Source of the DNA: Lunularia cruciata
Taxonomy: Eukaryota; Streptophyta; Marchantiopsida; Lunulariales; Lunulariaceae
Direction: 5' to 3'
DNA length: 64,000 nucleotides
Assembly (NCBI GenBank): GCA_948567375.1
Contig: OX419757.1
Coordinates: 1,240,001 to 1,304,000 of the forward strand
Of this stretch, positions 21,991 to 55,480 are shown in pieces. The translations under genes and the position numbers were made by a program. Position 1 is the stretch's first letter. Each line of letters begins with the position of its first letter. A model generated the notes under the pieces. The model ran no database searches, was not told where the DNA came from, and was given only the letters and a program-made list of their open reading frames with translations.

Positions 21991-23636
21991 TGTCTGCAGA
22001 ACGACATGGGTGTCGGCCTGTATTTGCTTCTGGTATGCAATAGCAAATACTTGATCCTAAATTGTAGCCCACTGTCTCTCTTTAGCCATGTGACAGAGAC
22101 TTAGACATCGCACGAAAGAACCCACTTGGGGCTTGGTGTTTGCAAATTTGGGCGTTTCGAGCAGGTAATCATACCTGCATCTTCACTACCGGCATTCCAA
22201 CGCTTAACAGCAACAAGAGTCCACTAAAATTGAACATTGCCGCAGTAACATCAGAGGAAATCCAGCCATCGCAGTTCCCTCAAAAGGCAGTTTGGCAACT
22301 ATATGCTTCCTTTACTCCAAAGATTACAGCAAAGAACTATCAGATAGAGATCAATAGAGATCAATGTCCCCGCGCCTCAGTTACCATGGTCTTGGATCAG
22401 CCAAGACGTGCATAACTGTAGTTTCATGGGGAGATCGATGAACGTGATAATCTGAGGGAGACTCCTGCAGTTGTACTGTTTTGTCCACGTATCCTACAAT
22501 AAACGACTCGACTTTAACGAACGAAGACAAGCTGCGATTTTGACTGGCTAAACCTTTACCTTAATCTTCTTACAATGCCCTTGGTATTTTCCAGTTCTTA
22601 CTGGCAGTGCCGGGTAAGGTTTTTCCTGAGCGATGATAGCTTGCACGACATGATTAGCCACTTACAACATACTTGTGAATGGGTATGTTGTGTGAATGTT
22701 ATCTCGATCGATCAGACAACGTGGACAGTTGGCCCTTGATGAACGTGTTCTTTGCACCATCTTGGGCATAACAGCATGTTGCCTGAACGACTTTCGTAGA
22801 ACATGAATGGGTGTTCACACTTTCGACTTCTCGGCAATAAAGCCCATGGCAGAGAAAGATAACGACTCCGAGACATGGGCAGTGTTGGGATGGGCTGCAG
22901 GTGAAAATTACTTTCACTTCAAGCGTAATACGTTTATTCGCTTAGATTGCAAGAGCGACGAACACCGGAGCTTTGCACCAGGACTGGAAATGCTTAAATC
23001 CAGTCGGAGTTTACCTGAGGGACACAGTCTCCCTGGTTTATCACGGTACGGCGCGTAGAGCCATTCCTGCTGTTTTGTGAACTGCAGTAGATTCATAGAT
23101 GACCAGCCAACATAGGAAGTCAACTAGAATCATTTCGGCAGTTCAGTTGATGTTTAAACTTGGAAATGTACAGTTTTGATTTCTATAATCCGGGACAGAA
23201 TTTGGGACCTTGGCATTCAACCCAATCTCTAATTTGGCACACGCTTATCGCTGTGAAATGTAATAAGCTCATTAGCTCACGCGTCTGCTATGCATCCAAA
23301 CACGAGTGCAATCAATGATCCTCCCAACAACTGAATCAAGAGAATACTCCCCGACTAAGACATTGTTGATAAAGGCCAGTTTTAAACTTGAGAAAGTGCA
23401 GAACGCGTAAATCCATGTTTTCTTTCCAGGAATTGGTCAGAGACCCTCGCTAGCCTTCTCGATCGAGTAAAGGCAAAACTGCGATGACACCAAATGTAAA
23501 TTTTCTTATCATAAATGCACACATGGTGCACGCTTTCAGCAAATGAGCAAGAGGCTGGCAAGTCCTTATCCTCCAGCTTATCAGTTATCTATAGAGAATA
23601 TGGAATGAGGCCAAATATGGGAGCTATTCTCCACTG
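21991..23636. other. Spacer between the LRR pseudogene and PHYLLO
   Basis: No recognisable coding exon, tRNA or LTR end. It should contain the 3' untranslated region and poly(A) signals of PHYLLO just below 23637, but I cannot place the cleavage site. Short frames at 22140-22415 and 22807-23058 match nothing I know. Confidence 0.5.
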
Positions 23637-45484
<21,848 letters not shown>

Positions 45485-46073
45485 TCCTGCTTCCCCTTAG
45501 CTCCTGTGCCTTCTACAGAGCTCAGAAGCTGCAGGAGTTGACACAGAATAATTACAAGATTCGCACAAATAGTGGATGTTGTAGTTTTAAAACACGACTG
45601 AGCGTTTTCGGTAACTCCTATCAATTGGTCGCAGCGTTTTCAGGAACTCCTGTCAATTGCTCCCTGAGATCCAGGGTCTCTCCGGCACTTCCCGTACCTG
45701 GACACAGCACCGGACATGTTCAGAAATTAGAGTAATCCAGTATCGAGCATCCCAAAGTACTGTCTTCTACAACGATAATAAACCTAATATTCAATTACTA
45801 TGTAAATGAAAGTTCAGAGAATAAGCAAATTCTTTTGCTTTGTTTAGCTAGGCTTGACTCGAAGGGCCCAAAGCACGGAGTAAGCGACCCGAGTGGCCCC
45901 GAAGGCTACAAATGGCTTGACGGTCTCCGCACACGAGCACCAGAGGGAGAGAACTTGGGGCCTGTTAGGCTTAGCGTAATGGCTCGTTAGATCTGATCCC
46001 CCGAAGACACTAAGTTACATTTGGACGCGTAAACGAACTGCCAGAATTACTAAAACTTTGTAAATCCAAAGTT
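45485..46073 (-). promoter_or_regulatory. PHYLLO upstream region
   Basis: Nearly 600 bases upstream of the PHYLLO ATG. It should hold the 5' untranslated region and promoter. I see no single convincing TATA box at the right distance. The GC-rich stretch 45860-46010 has no obvious open frame on the minus strand. Confidence 0.4.
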
Positions 46074-46145
46074 TGGTTATACCGGGGCTTGAACCTGCGA
46101 CATTTGAGTTACAAGCCTATTGCTCTACCAACTGAGCTATACACC
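46074..46145 (-). pseudogene. Decayed tRNA-like sequence, anticodon TGT (Thr)
   Basis: On the minus strand: GGTGTATAGCTCAGTTGGTA (acceptor and D arm), an anticodon loop CTTGTAA reading TGT, GGTTCAAGC (T loop), and a 3' end ATAACC-A. The D arm and T loop are textbook, but the acceptor, anticodon and T stems each have mismatches. It is likely a decayed copy, perhaps of an organellar tRNA because of the neighbouring intron-like sequence. Confidence 0.6.
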
Positions 46146-46149
46146 AGGC

Positions 46150-46560
46150 GTCATTTACGCGCAGTCCTTAGGAAAGGGTCCAGGTCATTATGGGTGCTGT
46201 CAAAGGCGCCCGCGATGAAGTACGTAGAATCGTGCGTGGTCCTAACTTCGCACTATGCCCTCAAGTATTACTTTCTCTATATCCATCGGGGTGAGCTCAT
46301 GACTGCTTGCCCCTCCCGATACGCAATTGGGCTGGTACATTGGTTTTCTCGAGCCCTCTCCGAACCGTACGAGATGGTCGCCCAAGACCAATTTCTGCAT
46401 TCCACAACTAGGTTAAGCACATCAGCGTTTTTGGTCAATCGCTACCATGGATACTGGGACAGCGTCAGGAATCTTAAGCTCAAGGCCAACTTCAGCACGC
46501 TCTTGGTTACATGTCACAATCTTTCTCATAAGTAAACCATAGGGGATGATGTACCATGCA
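46150..46560 (-). other. Group-II-intron-like, probably organelle-derived insert
   Basis: On the minus strand 46340-46380 contains CTCGTACGGTTCGGAGAGGG, close to the 3' half of domain V and following bases of organellar group II introns. It directly precedes the tRNA-like sequence on the same strand. I infer a small mitochondrial or plastid DNA transfer into the nucleus. The plus-strand open frame here (46089-46535) is probably chance. Confidence 0.4.
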
Positions 46561-48280
46561 TGAGGTTTGTCCTTTTAAGACTGCAGGGCGATGAGGAGAG
46601 GGACACTACAATCTGGTCCGGAAATTACATACACTCAAGCGGGAGAGTTCCGCTTATCAGCTTCCAGCAAATTAGAACAATTCTTGTTCGAGAGGAATAA
46701 TAACAAAACAAATTCGTTCACTTTCATCATACCAATGGGGAAACAAAGCTCCTAGCTCGTTCACTGGGCAGAAAAAAGCTCGCAACTCATCAGGAAAGGA
46801 TTGTCACTAGTGCATTCTAACCACACAGTAAAATCCTTATCATGCCCTGAAAGCTAGCCAACATACACCATTGATCGCATCGCGTGGTGTAATATCCACA
46901 CCAATTAAGATAGATAGTAAACGAATTTGGCAATGTAGCCTCTAGGACCAGGTAAACAACAACGAGGGAGGAAGCATCCGTTGCTTTTCTTGAGCACACA
47001 TTCGGAGCCTGAAAGTGGAAGTCAGGAGATAAGATCCTCCCGGAGAGAAGCATTGAAATGATCTTGACACAAATTATCCCCCCGCTTGACTTTAGTCAAC
47101 CTACGGAGAGTGGCTGTCTCTGACAAGCCTAGGAAGAAAATTTCCTCTCCAAAGAAAGTGTATCAAGAGTATTCTTTGTGCAGGAGATCTGCGGGTTCAG
47201 GCTTCGCGAGGGCCAGATGGGGTATCAAGACTAGGTCAGCGCCGTATCCTAGTCTTGATAAGGAGAGGATATTCTCCACTATTCGTTTCAGAGTCTAAGG
47301 TGATTGGGTTCGTCCTTTGTTGTGGAGTAGGATTAGCTCTGCGACGAAAAGGTCAACTGGCAATGATAATGCCTGGATAGGAAGATCAAAAAATTCACCA
47401 AAACATAAGCGATTGATCCACAACAAGCAGCAGGCACTGCTGAGTCGCTTTGCCACAAGTATATGTCATGGATACGAACCTGACTTCGATTGCGAATGAA
47501 TCGCTCACTGGCAGCTTCAAACTCTTCGTCTAAGGTAATACGTGCACGATTGGAGTAGTTCAAGACTATCAAACCTTCCTAAGGTTCCGTAGTCTCTCAA
47601 TGGCGGTAATAACCACCTAAAACGGACAAAATTTCCACCGAGTTACAGGTACTTGGCGATTTATAACTTCTAAGTACTCTCCAACGCTTCTGTTTGTAAA
47701 TATGTGTAACGAAAACACAGACGTCCGTTGTCAATTGAATCGCCTCATTACCTTGAAGTCCATGGGCGCCAGCAGGGGTACATTGCACGAAGAATGCTAG
47801 CCAAGTTCAACCTTCACGCCATCATCATTACCATTGCAAAAGACTGTCATCACAACTCAATGAGTCTTGGATACAGGATCTCCTGCCAAAGGCTTAATCC
47901 CATCGCTTCCGACTGCTGTAATGTGTTGTCACATCCTCTGTCTCCTCTACTCCCAGAATATCTGTATATCTTTCCGGTATGTATGTATGTACATACACTC
48001 TCCCCCGCTATGCACTGCGAACGTGAATCTTCTCGTGGCGCGCGCGTTCGTGGTGAGCAGCTCACAATTCCGACGAGGTCAGCAGAATACATCTCCCACA
48101 ACCTGACGAAACTGATTCTGCTTCCTCATTTCCGTCCTTCCACACTCCCCTTACAACTGTTTCCCAATGGACGATGCCTGTAGCCCTTTGTATACTAACG
48201 CGCTGCCAGCTGATTCCACAAACACTAGAAAGAGCACACAAAATCATATTTGGCCTCCTCTGCTTCTCCTTTAGCTGGGC
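46561..48280. other. Spacer without a recognised gene
   Basis: Open frames on both strands overlap each other and match nothing I know. From about 47080 to 47580 the texture (GC-rich, with structured RNA-like segments) may continue the organelle-like insert. A perfect 13-bp hairpin is listed separately. Confidence 0.4.
47223..47260. repeat. Perfect 13-bp inverted repeat
   Basis: TATCAAGACTAGG at 47223-47235 and its exact reverse complement CCTAGTCTTGATA at 47248-47260, separated by 12 bases. As RNA it would form a stable stem-loop. Confidence 0.9.
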
Positions 48281-49735
48281 ATTTTGCTCCCTTTTCTCTC
48301 CCAACGATGACTCCCCCACCTGCCTTTCACTATCCCGGAAATCGGAGTTTCACACCACCTTCCCAGACCCGGAGAAAGAAAAAAAAACGAGGAAAGTATG
48401 AACGCAACCATAAGGAGCTTGACACGTGAACTTGATTCAGCCAACTGCGTCCTCACGTGCAAGAGGAGAGCGAACACCCAACGCAACAAAGCTGCACAGC
48501 ACGCGAGAACTAAACTCCTTCCTAATCTCCACCCCAAACTCTAGTCCACCAGCAACACAAGTGACGCCAATCTCACTCCGGAAAAGTCTTCTTTCTACCT
48601 CTCCCCTGCTCCGAGACTGCAATGCTATACTTCTTCTCGTCCACTTTCCTCCTCCCACTCTAAACTACTTCCTCGTCCCCCACCCCTTCCAGAGCCCCTT
48701 CTGCAGTCAGAAAATACCTTCTGCTTCTTCGCCCATCTACATTTACACTGCAAACAACAGTCTCTGTCCCCTCCTCATCTGATCCTCCTCATCATCACCA
48801 CTTTCCTCGAGACGGTCATCGTCCTCTATTCTGGCATTCTGCGATCCCAAGCACGTACGTACATTCCCTTCCTATTCTACCTCCCGTGCCTTTCTAGTTT
48901 GTCAACATAGCTGCACTTCACTGACCGACTGGTCTCTGCCTTCTGCCTGACTGTTGGACAATTCTCTCCCTTTCTTCGTTTACAGTCGGGAGAGCATCTA
49001 TCTGATCCACGTAAAACACCATGCGCTTCGTGGCCCGATTGCGCTCACCACGTTCCCGCTTACAAGACTGTTCTTCTCGGTCGCCGGTCATAGACCGCCC
49101 GTCAGAAGTTCCTTGTCCTAACAACCTCAGCCAGAATATCCCGCGGTAATAGTGCAACCTGGGGAGTAAAACTAGCATAAACTTTTGTTCAAACTTACGG
49201 TGCTTCCCCACCTTTTGGCCATCATCAGCAATCTGACGGCCCGCCTCATTACACAAGAAGATAATAGTACACCCTTGTATTACGTGGATTCGGTGGCCGG
49301 ATGTTCTATTCCAAGCTGGCGGAGAGCTCCCTGACGGCTCTGCTTGTCACCATCGAGCGTCACTTCTGGGACATCCATGCCGTCCAGTCTTCAGTCCCGG
49401 CCACGGATCTTGACATGTCCTCCGTCAAAGTAACTCAACTTCCAACATTTCCAACTCGATTAACCTCGGGTCAGTTTACCTGTAGGTTGTCTCTCGCTCA
49501 ACCGGGTCTCGACCACTGTACCTCCATGAAAGGTCTCTGTTCCGAAGAGGCTCACTTGACTGATCAATATCATCATCGACATCGTGTTTGCGTCTACATT
49601 ACCGCTTGTGTTCGTCTCATCGTTATGAGTCCAACTGGTTTCAGTTTGTCAATGAGTCTATAAGTTCGAAGACAGGGTGTATATCCGGTGTGGACTTTGC
49701 TAGATAGTTGGAGATTGAAGAAGAGGGAAGTCAAT
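48281..49735 (+). promoter_or_regulatory. CT-rich upstream region of the Aquarius-like gene
   Basis: A pyrimidine-rich, C-rich stretch (about 48280-48960) of the kind common in plant promoters and 5' untranslated regions lies upstream of the ATG at 49736. A frame of 120 codons at 49301-49663 begins in a GC-rich patch but matches nothing I recognise, and no splice link to the downstream exons is visible. Confidence 0.35.
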
Positions 49736-50900
49736 ATGGCGGCGGTTTCGTCGAACCTTTACGCATGTCAAGAGAGCCAAAGTTGCCAAGTATGCGACCC
49801 ACAGGTGGTTCCTTTCCCGGAGACTTTAGAAAAATCTGTAGAGCAGAAGCTTGGACCGATGCCTGGCAAGGCAATTGGGCTTAATGAGATTCCTAAAATC
49901 TAGAAAATTGCACAGGCAAACTGGTCGGTTACCAAAGGCGACAAGTCGAAGCCGCTGCTCAATGCGGAGCTGGTGGTTGACATATACAGGACAGAACTTA
50001 CTCTCACTAGTGTGGGAACAAGACAGTACCGCTACAGCAATTTAGGGTCATGGAGATTAGCCAGTATCTAGAAACTTATTTGTGGCCGAATTTTGGCCGA
50101 AACCCGGTTTCAGCTTCATTCGAGCATGTTTTGTCTACAATCCTGATGGTGAACGAAAAGGTGAGTTTCCAACAGTGTCTCCTGGTTTGGTTGAGAAAAA
50201 ATGTGTCTCCTCTCATATCTCTCACCATAGCTGTTAAAAAGAAGGGAAGATTATGTCTCAGAATTAGCCTCAATTTTTGCTAATACGTCCAGGATGCTAA
50301 TGGGGCGTGGAGCAGTTTCGGGAGAACGGGCCGGCTTGGAGATGCTTTCATAACAGGGAGGATGTTTTTCCGGCGTTTTGCGAAAGAGTTTTTACCCTCA
50401 AAGAACAGGTATTTAAACAAATCTCAGTAGCCCAGCGTTTCCTAGCCCGGACAGATTTAAACTTTTCTGTAAACTAAGAAAGCTTGTTCCGAGGTGTTTT
50501 GGTTGTGTTAAATTTTGAAGCTTTTATGCGGAAGATTTAGTCGTTGAGCTCTCAATTACGATACGAGGACAAAAAGTTATAACGGTTTCTTCTCAATGTC
50601 AGGAGGAGCATGTTTGAAACATATAAGGGAGAAAACAAATTATCTTTTCTTCATGATACACTGTTTCCAGGTAAGGGAAGATCACCCTTACTCACAGCGA
50701 CCTTGATGATGTGGCTTGGCTGAGCGAGCTTCATTTTCCCGATCCTACTTTTGTTTTCAATTCTTCTGATACTTTCTGGCCTAACTTGCTTATTTGATCT
50801 TTCTCTTGCAGAGTTTGGAGGATGAGATGGTCAGGTCTCCAATCCTGAACTTGGCACACTTGTAGCTATGGCACGCTCTTTCACCGGGTCACCTTCAGGT
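49736..50900 (+). pseudogene. AQR-like: 5' end of an intron-binding protein Aquarius (AQR/EMB2765-like) gene, broken
   Basis: Exon 1 (49736-50160) starts MAAVSS, has IAQANWSVTKGDKSKP, AELVVDIYRTEL and, after a frameshift, VMEISQYLETYLWPNF and ASFEHVLSTILMVNEK before GTGAGT. Exon 2 (50316-50408) encodes FRENGPAWRCFHNREDVF and FCERVFTLKEQ before GTATTT. Exon 3 (about 50603-50670) encodes EKTNYLFFMIHCFQ before GTAAGG. Exon 4 (50812 to about 50898) encodes SLEDEMVRSPILNLAHL, a TAG, then LWHAL. These match the N-terminus of the spliceosomal helicase Aquarius in order and spacing. Only about 240 of the usual roughly 1,500 residues are here. TAG at 49901, the frameshift near 50020 and TAG in exon 4 mark it as a pseudogene or abandoned 5' copy. 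Confidence 0.85.
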
Positions 50901-52290
50901 TGTTCTCTCTCTGGTTTTCTTTTAAGCATATTCTGCAGCGATTCTCAACAGCACAGAAGGATTCAGTCTTTTACCTTAAGTACATCCTTTGTGAATTCCA
51001 TGACTTTTTGAACCTTACAACGTAGTTGACGAGCAGATAAAATGCCTTCTTCAGGACCTTATGAATTGACCTACTCGGATTTCCTGCCCGCGCTGACACG
51101 AGAGTTCCTCCAGGTATGTGCTTTTACCGGTTCTCCTCAGCCGCTGCTGTAGGATTCAGTCCTTTACCTTAAGTACATCCCTCGTGAATTGAATGACTTT
51201 TTACTTTGAACCTTACAACGGAGTTGACGAGCACATAAAATGTCTTCTTCAGGACCTTATGGATTGACCCAAGCCTTACTTTTTCTCAACCAAAGATATT
51301 GGACTTTGCTTTGGGTACAGCATGTCGGAGGCTGCTGAGAGAAAGGGTAGTAACAAAGCTGACGTTGATGAAGCATCAGTCCTATTCCTCTGTGGGATGC
51401 AACATTCCCGGGACTTTGCTTTATAGTTCGAGACATTGTTTCTCTGTTTACTTATTTGCTTAGCCTGGTTTGAAATGCGTGCCAAATTCGATCTAAAACC
51501 TTCAGGATCTAAAACCGGATGACTTTTTTATTTTTTTAATGGAAGAGCACCATTATTCACATCGAGTTTGATAATGTGCTCCAGCTGAGTGACCTCCATT
51601 TTCTCCGTCCTACTTCCCGATATTTTCTGGCCGAACTTGCTTATTTGATCTGTCTCTTGCAGAGTTTGGAGGATGAGATGGTCAGGATACGGAGGATGTG
51701 TTTCAGGCGTTTTGCCAATGAGTTTCTACCCTCAAAGACCATGTATCTTAATCAAATCTCAATAGGCCACCCTGTCCTGGCCGAGTAGCACGTTCCTTAG
51801 TAAGATCGTTGCATTGTGCAACTTATGTTTCCCAAATTGATGGTCAGTTCGTTTGCTACATAGACAGGTGTAGATTTTGATTCTTTGTCTTCGATACAAT
51901 TTTCTGATCGAATTTTTCTCTCATCCACAAATTTTAGTCCCGGTTCTCCTCAACCGCTGTAGTAGGATTCCTCCTTTACCTTTGAATAGATCCTTTGTGA
52001 ACTCTATGACTTTTTACTTTGCGCCACTTATGTTTCCCAAGTAGTGACAGCTCATGACGATGATGGTAACTTCGTTTGCTACGTAGACACAATTTTCTGA
52101 TGGAATTTTCCTCCAATAGGCCACCGTTTCCTGGCCCAGTAGCCCTTTCCTAAGTAAGATCGTTGCATTGTGACTTTTTACTTTTAACCTTCCAACGTAG
52201 TTGACAAGCAGATAAAATGCGTTCTTCAGGACCTTGTGGATTGACCTACTCTGATTTCCTGATTGAGAGAGTTGGTCAGGTGCAAATATG
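50900..52290 (+). repeat. Tandem, rearranged duplications of Aquarius-like exons and a small start exon
   Basis: A block of about 200 bp (GTAGTTGACGAGCAGATAAA ... ATGCCTTCTTCAGGACCTTA) recurs near 51020-51065, 51210-51260 and 52190-52240. Each copy offers an ATG followed by SSGP and, in the first and third copies, LTYSDFL. The first continues PALTREFLQ to a GTATGT donor at 51116. At 51663-51745 the SLEDEMVR sequence of exon 4 is joined directly to the second half of exon 2. Another scrap of the post-exon-2 sequence lies at 52110-52150. The copies differ by substitutions and stops. Confidence 0.7.
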
Positions 52291-52614
52291 GAGTGCACCA
52301 CCCCTCATAAGTTAGTAGTTCCTTTTTGCAAAGAAAGTGTCAATCCTTGTGAGTTTGGTTCAAATAATGTACAAGTAATTGCATCTCCCACACAAGATTT
52401 GGTTTCCAAATCTAGTGAATCTATTCCACATCCTTTGGAACCAAGTAATGTAAAAGCAATTCCACCTCTCCTGCAAGATTTGGTTTCAAAATCTAGAGAA
52501 TATGTTCCACCTGATATTTACCTCCTTTTCTTGAGAAATTTCTATGATTTGTTAAACATGGTGTCATTGGGACAGGTGGGACAATTATCAGTGGGACAGT
52601 CATATGGGCAGTGA
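52288..52614 (+). CDS. Hypothetical 108-codon frame with internal repeat
   Basis: The frame has two related segments: PTQDLVSKSSESIP and LLQDLVSKSREYVP. I do not recognise the family. Lys/Ser/Pro-rich composition and the following in-frame stops suggest a transposon gag leader or a decayed gene. Confidence 0.25.
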   Translation: MECTTPHKLVVPFCKESVNPCEFGSNNVQVIASPTQDLVSKSSESIPHPLEPSNVKAIPPLLQDLVSKSREYVPPDIYLLFLRNFYDLLNMVSLGQVGQLSVGQSYGQ

Positions 52615-53742
52615 TGGGGCTTTCATCTACAAGCTCAACATTAAAAGGGCTAAATGACAAGAGATTAAGAATGATCACTCACAATTATGGTCAGTTTTTG
52701 GATTATCTTGAAGACCTTGAACATTTCAAAAAAGTACAAGGGAGTTGTTGCAAGAAATTTACTCAAAAGAGTATTGCCTGTAGTTACATGGCTACTTAGC
52801 TTGTGAAACTTGGAAAGGGTTTCCTTTAGTCCATAAATAGGGAGATGTTATAAAACAAAGGGGTTAGTTACACGGTCTCCTCAAACAAGCTTGCACATGG
52901 AAAGACAAGTGCATAGAGGAGGGCCTATGGGAAGAAGGGGTTGAAAAGAGGATAAAGGACTACTGAGGATAAGTTGAATCATATATGTCCACACTATTCA
53001 AGAATGGATTTTTTGTTTGGATAGTATTTTCCTCTGGCCATGTTGAGTTTAGGTGTAGAAAACAAATTTTTAGATATGATAATAGATGAAGAACGTGGTT
53101 CCCAAGTTTCATTTGAGCAACTATGCGAACCAGTAGTGGATGAAGATTTTATCGGGCTAGAAACCCAATACACACAAGCATGTACTAGACTAGGGTGAAG
53201 TGTTCCTAGCACCCAAGAGTCATTTCCTCTTGTCTCATTTTCTCATGAGACCCATGAGTACCCTATGCCCACACATGAGGAGAGTCAAATCCCATCGCAA
53301 ATCAACTAACTACACCTGGTGAAGAAGAACCTCATGCATGAGAATGAGACCAAGAGCTTGGAGGAGGGAAAGAGGTGCCAAGGATGATAGGGAAAGTGAA
53401 TCAAAAAGAAGAAAAGTTTCTCATGGCAAGGCACACTCTTTGGCTAGGGTGGTTGCCTTTACTCAAGAACTTTCTAATGTTTCAAAATGGATGGAGCACA
53501 TTGGTGGAATCAAGGGAGACATGTAGGTTGGCCAAAATTGAAGCACAAAGGGTCACCAAGGTAGAAAAGATTGGAATAAAAGGCAAATTAGAGAAAGATA
53601 TACTAAAATCAAAAGTAATTGAAGAAGAGCATCAAAGAGAGAAGTGCAAAATCTAAACTGGTTCATTCCATGATTTTGGAGTTAGGCAAGGTTATAAGAT
53701 TAAAATTATAATGAGTATATGCTTTGCTATTGTTAGGGATAG
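52615..53742 (+). other. Unrecognised, probably transposon-derived stretch
   Basis: Plus-strand frames continue with stops. One at 53338-53526 encodes a very basic segment (RRERGAKDD, ESKRRKV) that could be a gag or nuclear-localisation-like region. It ends where the chromovirus LTR begins at 53743. Confidence 0.4.
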
Positions 53743-54104
53743 TATAAAAGACCAAGATCAAGGAGAAAAATAGAAGAATGGAAATCACATTGTGACATTT
53801 GAGTGTGAAAAATTCCGAATGTTTAGCATGATCTTTGGTTTTGGTATTTATAAGGAGTATACAAATCTCTTGAGAAGTTTCTCAAGAAGCTTTCTTCTAG
53901 AAGTTATTTACTTTGGCGTGCAAGTTGAGCTAAGCTAGTAGGAAGCTTCTTTCTAGAAGTTATCTACTTGAGATGCAAACTAAGCTAACCCAAAAGTTCC
54001 CCAAGAAGTTTTCTAAATATTGCTAGAATATTCTAGGTTAATTTGGCATATTCATTATTTCATTAACCCTAAATAACTTCATCGATAAACTCTATGTTGT
54101 TATA
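53743..54104 (-). repeat. Chromovirus LTR (3' LTR, minus strand)
   Basis: Same family as 12353-12852. It starts TATAAAAGACC (first G lost by transition) and ends TGTTATA. It contains the family's GAAGCTT...AGAAGCTT palindromic region. Directly to the right on the minus strand is a purine-rich GGTGGTGGAATA and the chromodomain end of the element. Confidence 0.82.
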
Positions 54105-54420
54105 TATTCCACCACCGTTAGTTGATGACGACCTCGTCGGCATTGAAGCTTTAAACTCTTGGATGACAGTTTACGCATTTTGGAGATGAGACAGAGGTTC
54201 CCAAGTGATATCATGAAGAGGATACCTTTTCCAGAGGATCTTGTACTATGTATGTTGTTAATGGTCTCGTTGAATGTGGTGACATGCAAGGAGATGATCA
54301 ATTTCGTATTCCTCGTGATCATTGATAGGGATGGGAGGAGGAGGAGGTTAGACATGTTCGATAAAACTAACCAGAGGCACAACAACATGCAGATTACAAG
54401 TGAGTTCACGCATTAGACAT
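54105..54420 (-). pseudogene. Chromodomain end of a gypsy chromovirus, decayed
   Basis: Minus-strand reading gives NDHEEYEIDHLLA, then YKILWKRYPLHDITWEPLSH and a C-terminal helix before GGGIYNN. This is the C-terminal chromodomain of a chromovirus integrase, with three in-frame stops. It parallels 63660-63935. Confidence 0.8.
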
Positions 54421-54812
54421 GAGTATGTGGTTCACCTCAACACCTCGATGTGAGACTATGTCCACAAGAAGCTTCTCTCTTTGATTCTTTATTGACTCAG
54501 ACCCTTATCATATGCCAATCCACGGCTCAAACCTTCTCACAATCCAGCCTCCATTGTTAACCTACGAGTGAGCCAAAATCCCAAATAGAGAGTAACCCTA
54601 AGGCATAAGAGTAAAACCTACCAAACTCCCCTTGGACTCTTGTCTTGGGGTTAGTAACCTTGCAACAATTTATCACTCAGTGGGAAGTTCTAAACAAACA
54701 ACCAATCACTTGACACTTCCTTTAAACTAGGATAAACTAGGACTTCTAACCGTAGCCCATATAGGGATAGAGTAACCAAAATAGCCAAGGTCACCTCCAA
54801 TGTTAGGTCACC

Positions 54813-55071
54813 CTACTCATGCTCCACTTGCACAACCTGTAGGGTAGCATGATGCCTATTAAAATTTTCTAAAGGTATGAATCTGGTAAAGGCATCAGGC
54901 AGGTTGAGCTTACCATCAATCTTGACTAGATCAAACATTTTATCAAACACAACTTGCTTAAGAAAGTGATATCTGATGTATATATGCTTAACCCTACTAT
55001 CCATCACCTGATTTTCAGCTAGGTGTAAAGAATTTTGACTATCACAATGAAGCATTACATTACCATGCATT
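54813..55071 (-). pseudogene. Copia RNase H C-terminal part
   Basis: MLHCDSQNSLHLAENQV, VKHIYIRYHFLKQVV and KIDGKLNLPDAFT match the end of copia RNase H (VKHID-R-HFI-type and N-ADM-T-type blocks). The upstream part is cut off by the solo LTR. Confidence 0.88.
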
Positions 55072-55076
55072 AGTCC

Positions 55077-55480
55077 TGTAAAACATTGCGGACGGAAATA
55101 GGAGAATGAAAACTCACATTGGGGCATTTTAATAAGAGAAAACTCTGAATGCCTAGAATGACTTTGGCTTTGGTATTTATATGTAGCATACAAAGCCCTT
55201 GAAAAGCTTCTCAAGAAGCTTCCCCAAGCCGCTTTCTTAGAGTGCAAGCCAAGTTAACTAGGAAACTTCTCAAGAAGTTTCTTTCTAGACGCCACCTACT
55301 TGGCGTGCAAGCTAAGCTAGTTAGAAGCTTCTAGAAGCTACTTGCTTGGGGCGCAAGTTAACTAGTTAAGAAGCTTCCCAAGAATCTTCCTAGATGCTTC
55401 TAGAATATTCTAGGCTAAATTGGCTTATTCTCTACTTTGTTAGCCTTACTAACTACGTTGCTAAAATCCATATTGTTATA
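55077..55480 (-). mobile_element. Solo chromovirus LTR with TSD AGTCC, nested in copia
   Basis: 404 bp, TGTAAAACATT ... TTGTTATA. Exact direct repeats AGTCC at 55072-55076 and 55481-55485 are the target-site duplication. It interrupts the copia RNase H, so the gypsy insertion is younger than the copia. Family members are at 12353, 53743 and 63246. Confidence 0.93.

Noticed and set aside
46074-46145. Functional tRNA-Thr gene
   Set aside because: Acceptor, anticodon and T stems all contain mismatches, so a working cloverleaf is unlikely.
46089-46535. 148-codon plus-strand frame
   Set aside because: It runs antisense across the tRNA-like and group-II-intron-like sequence and has no recognisable domain.
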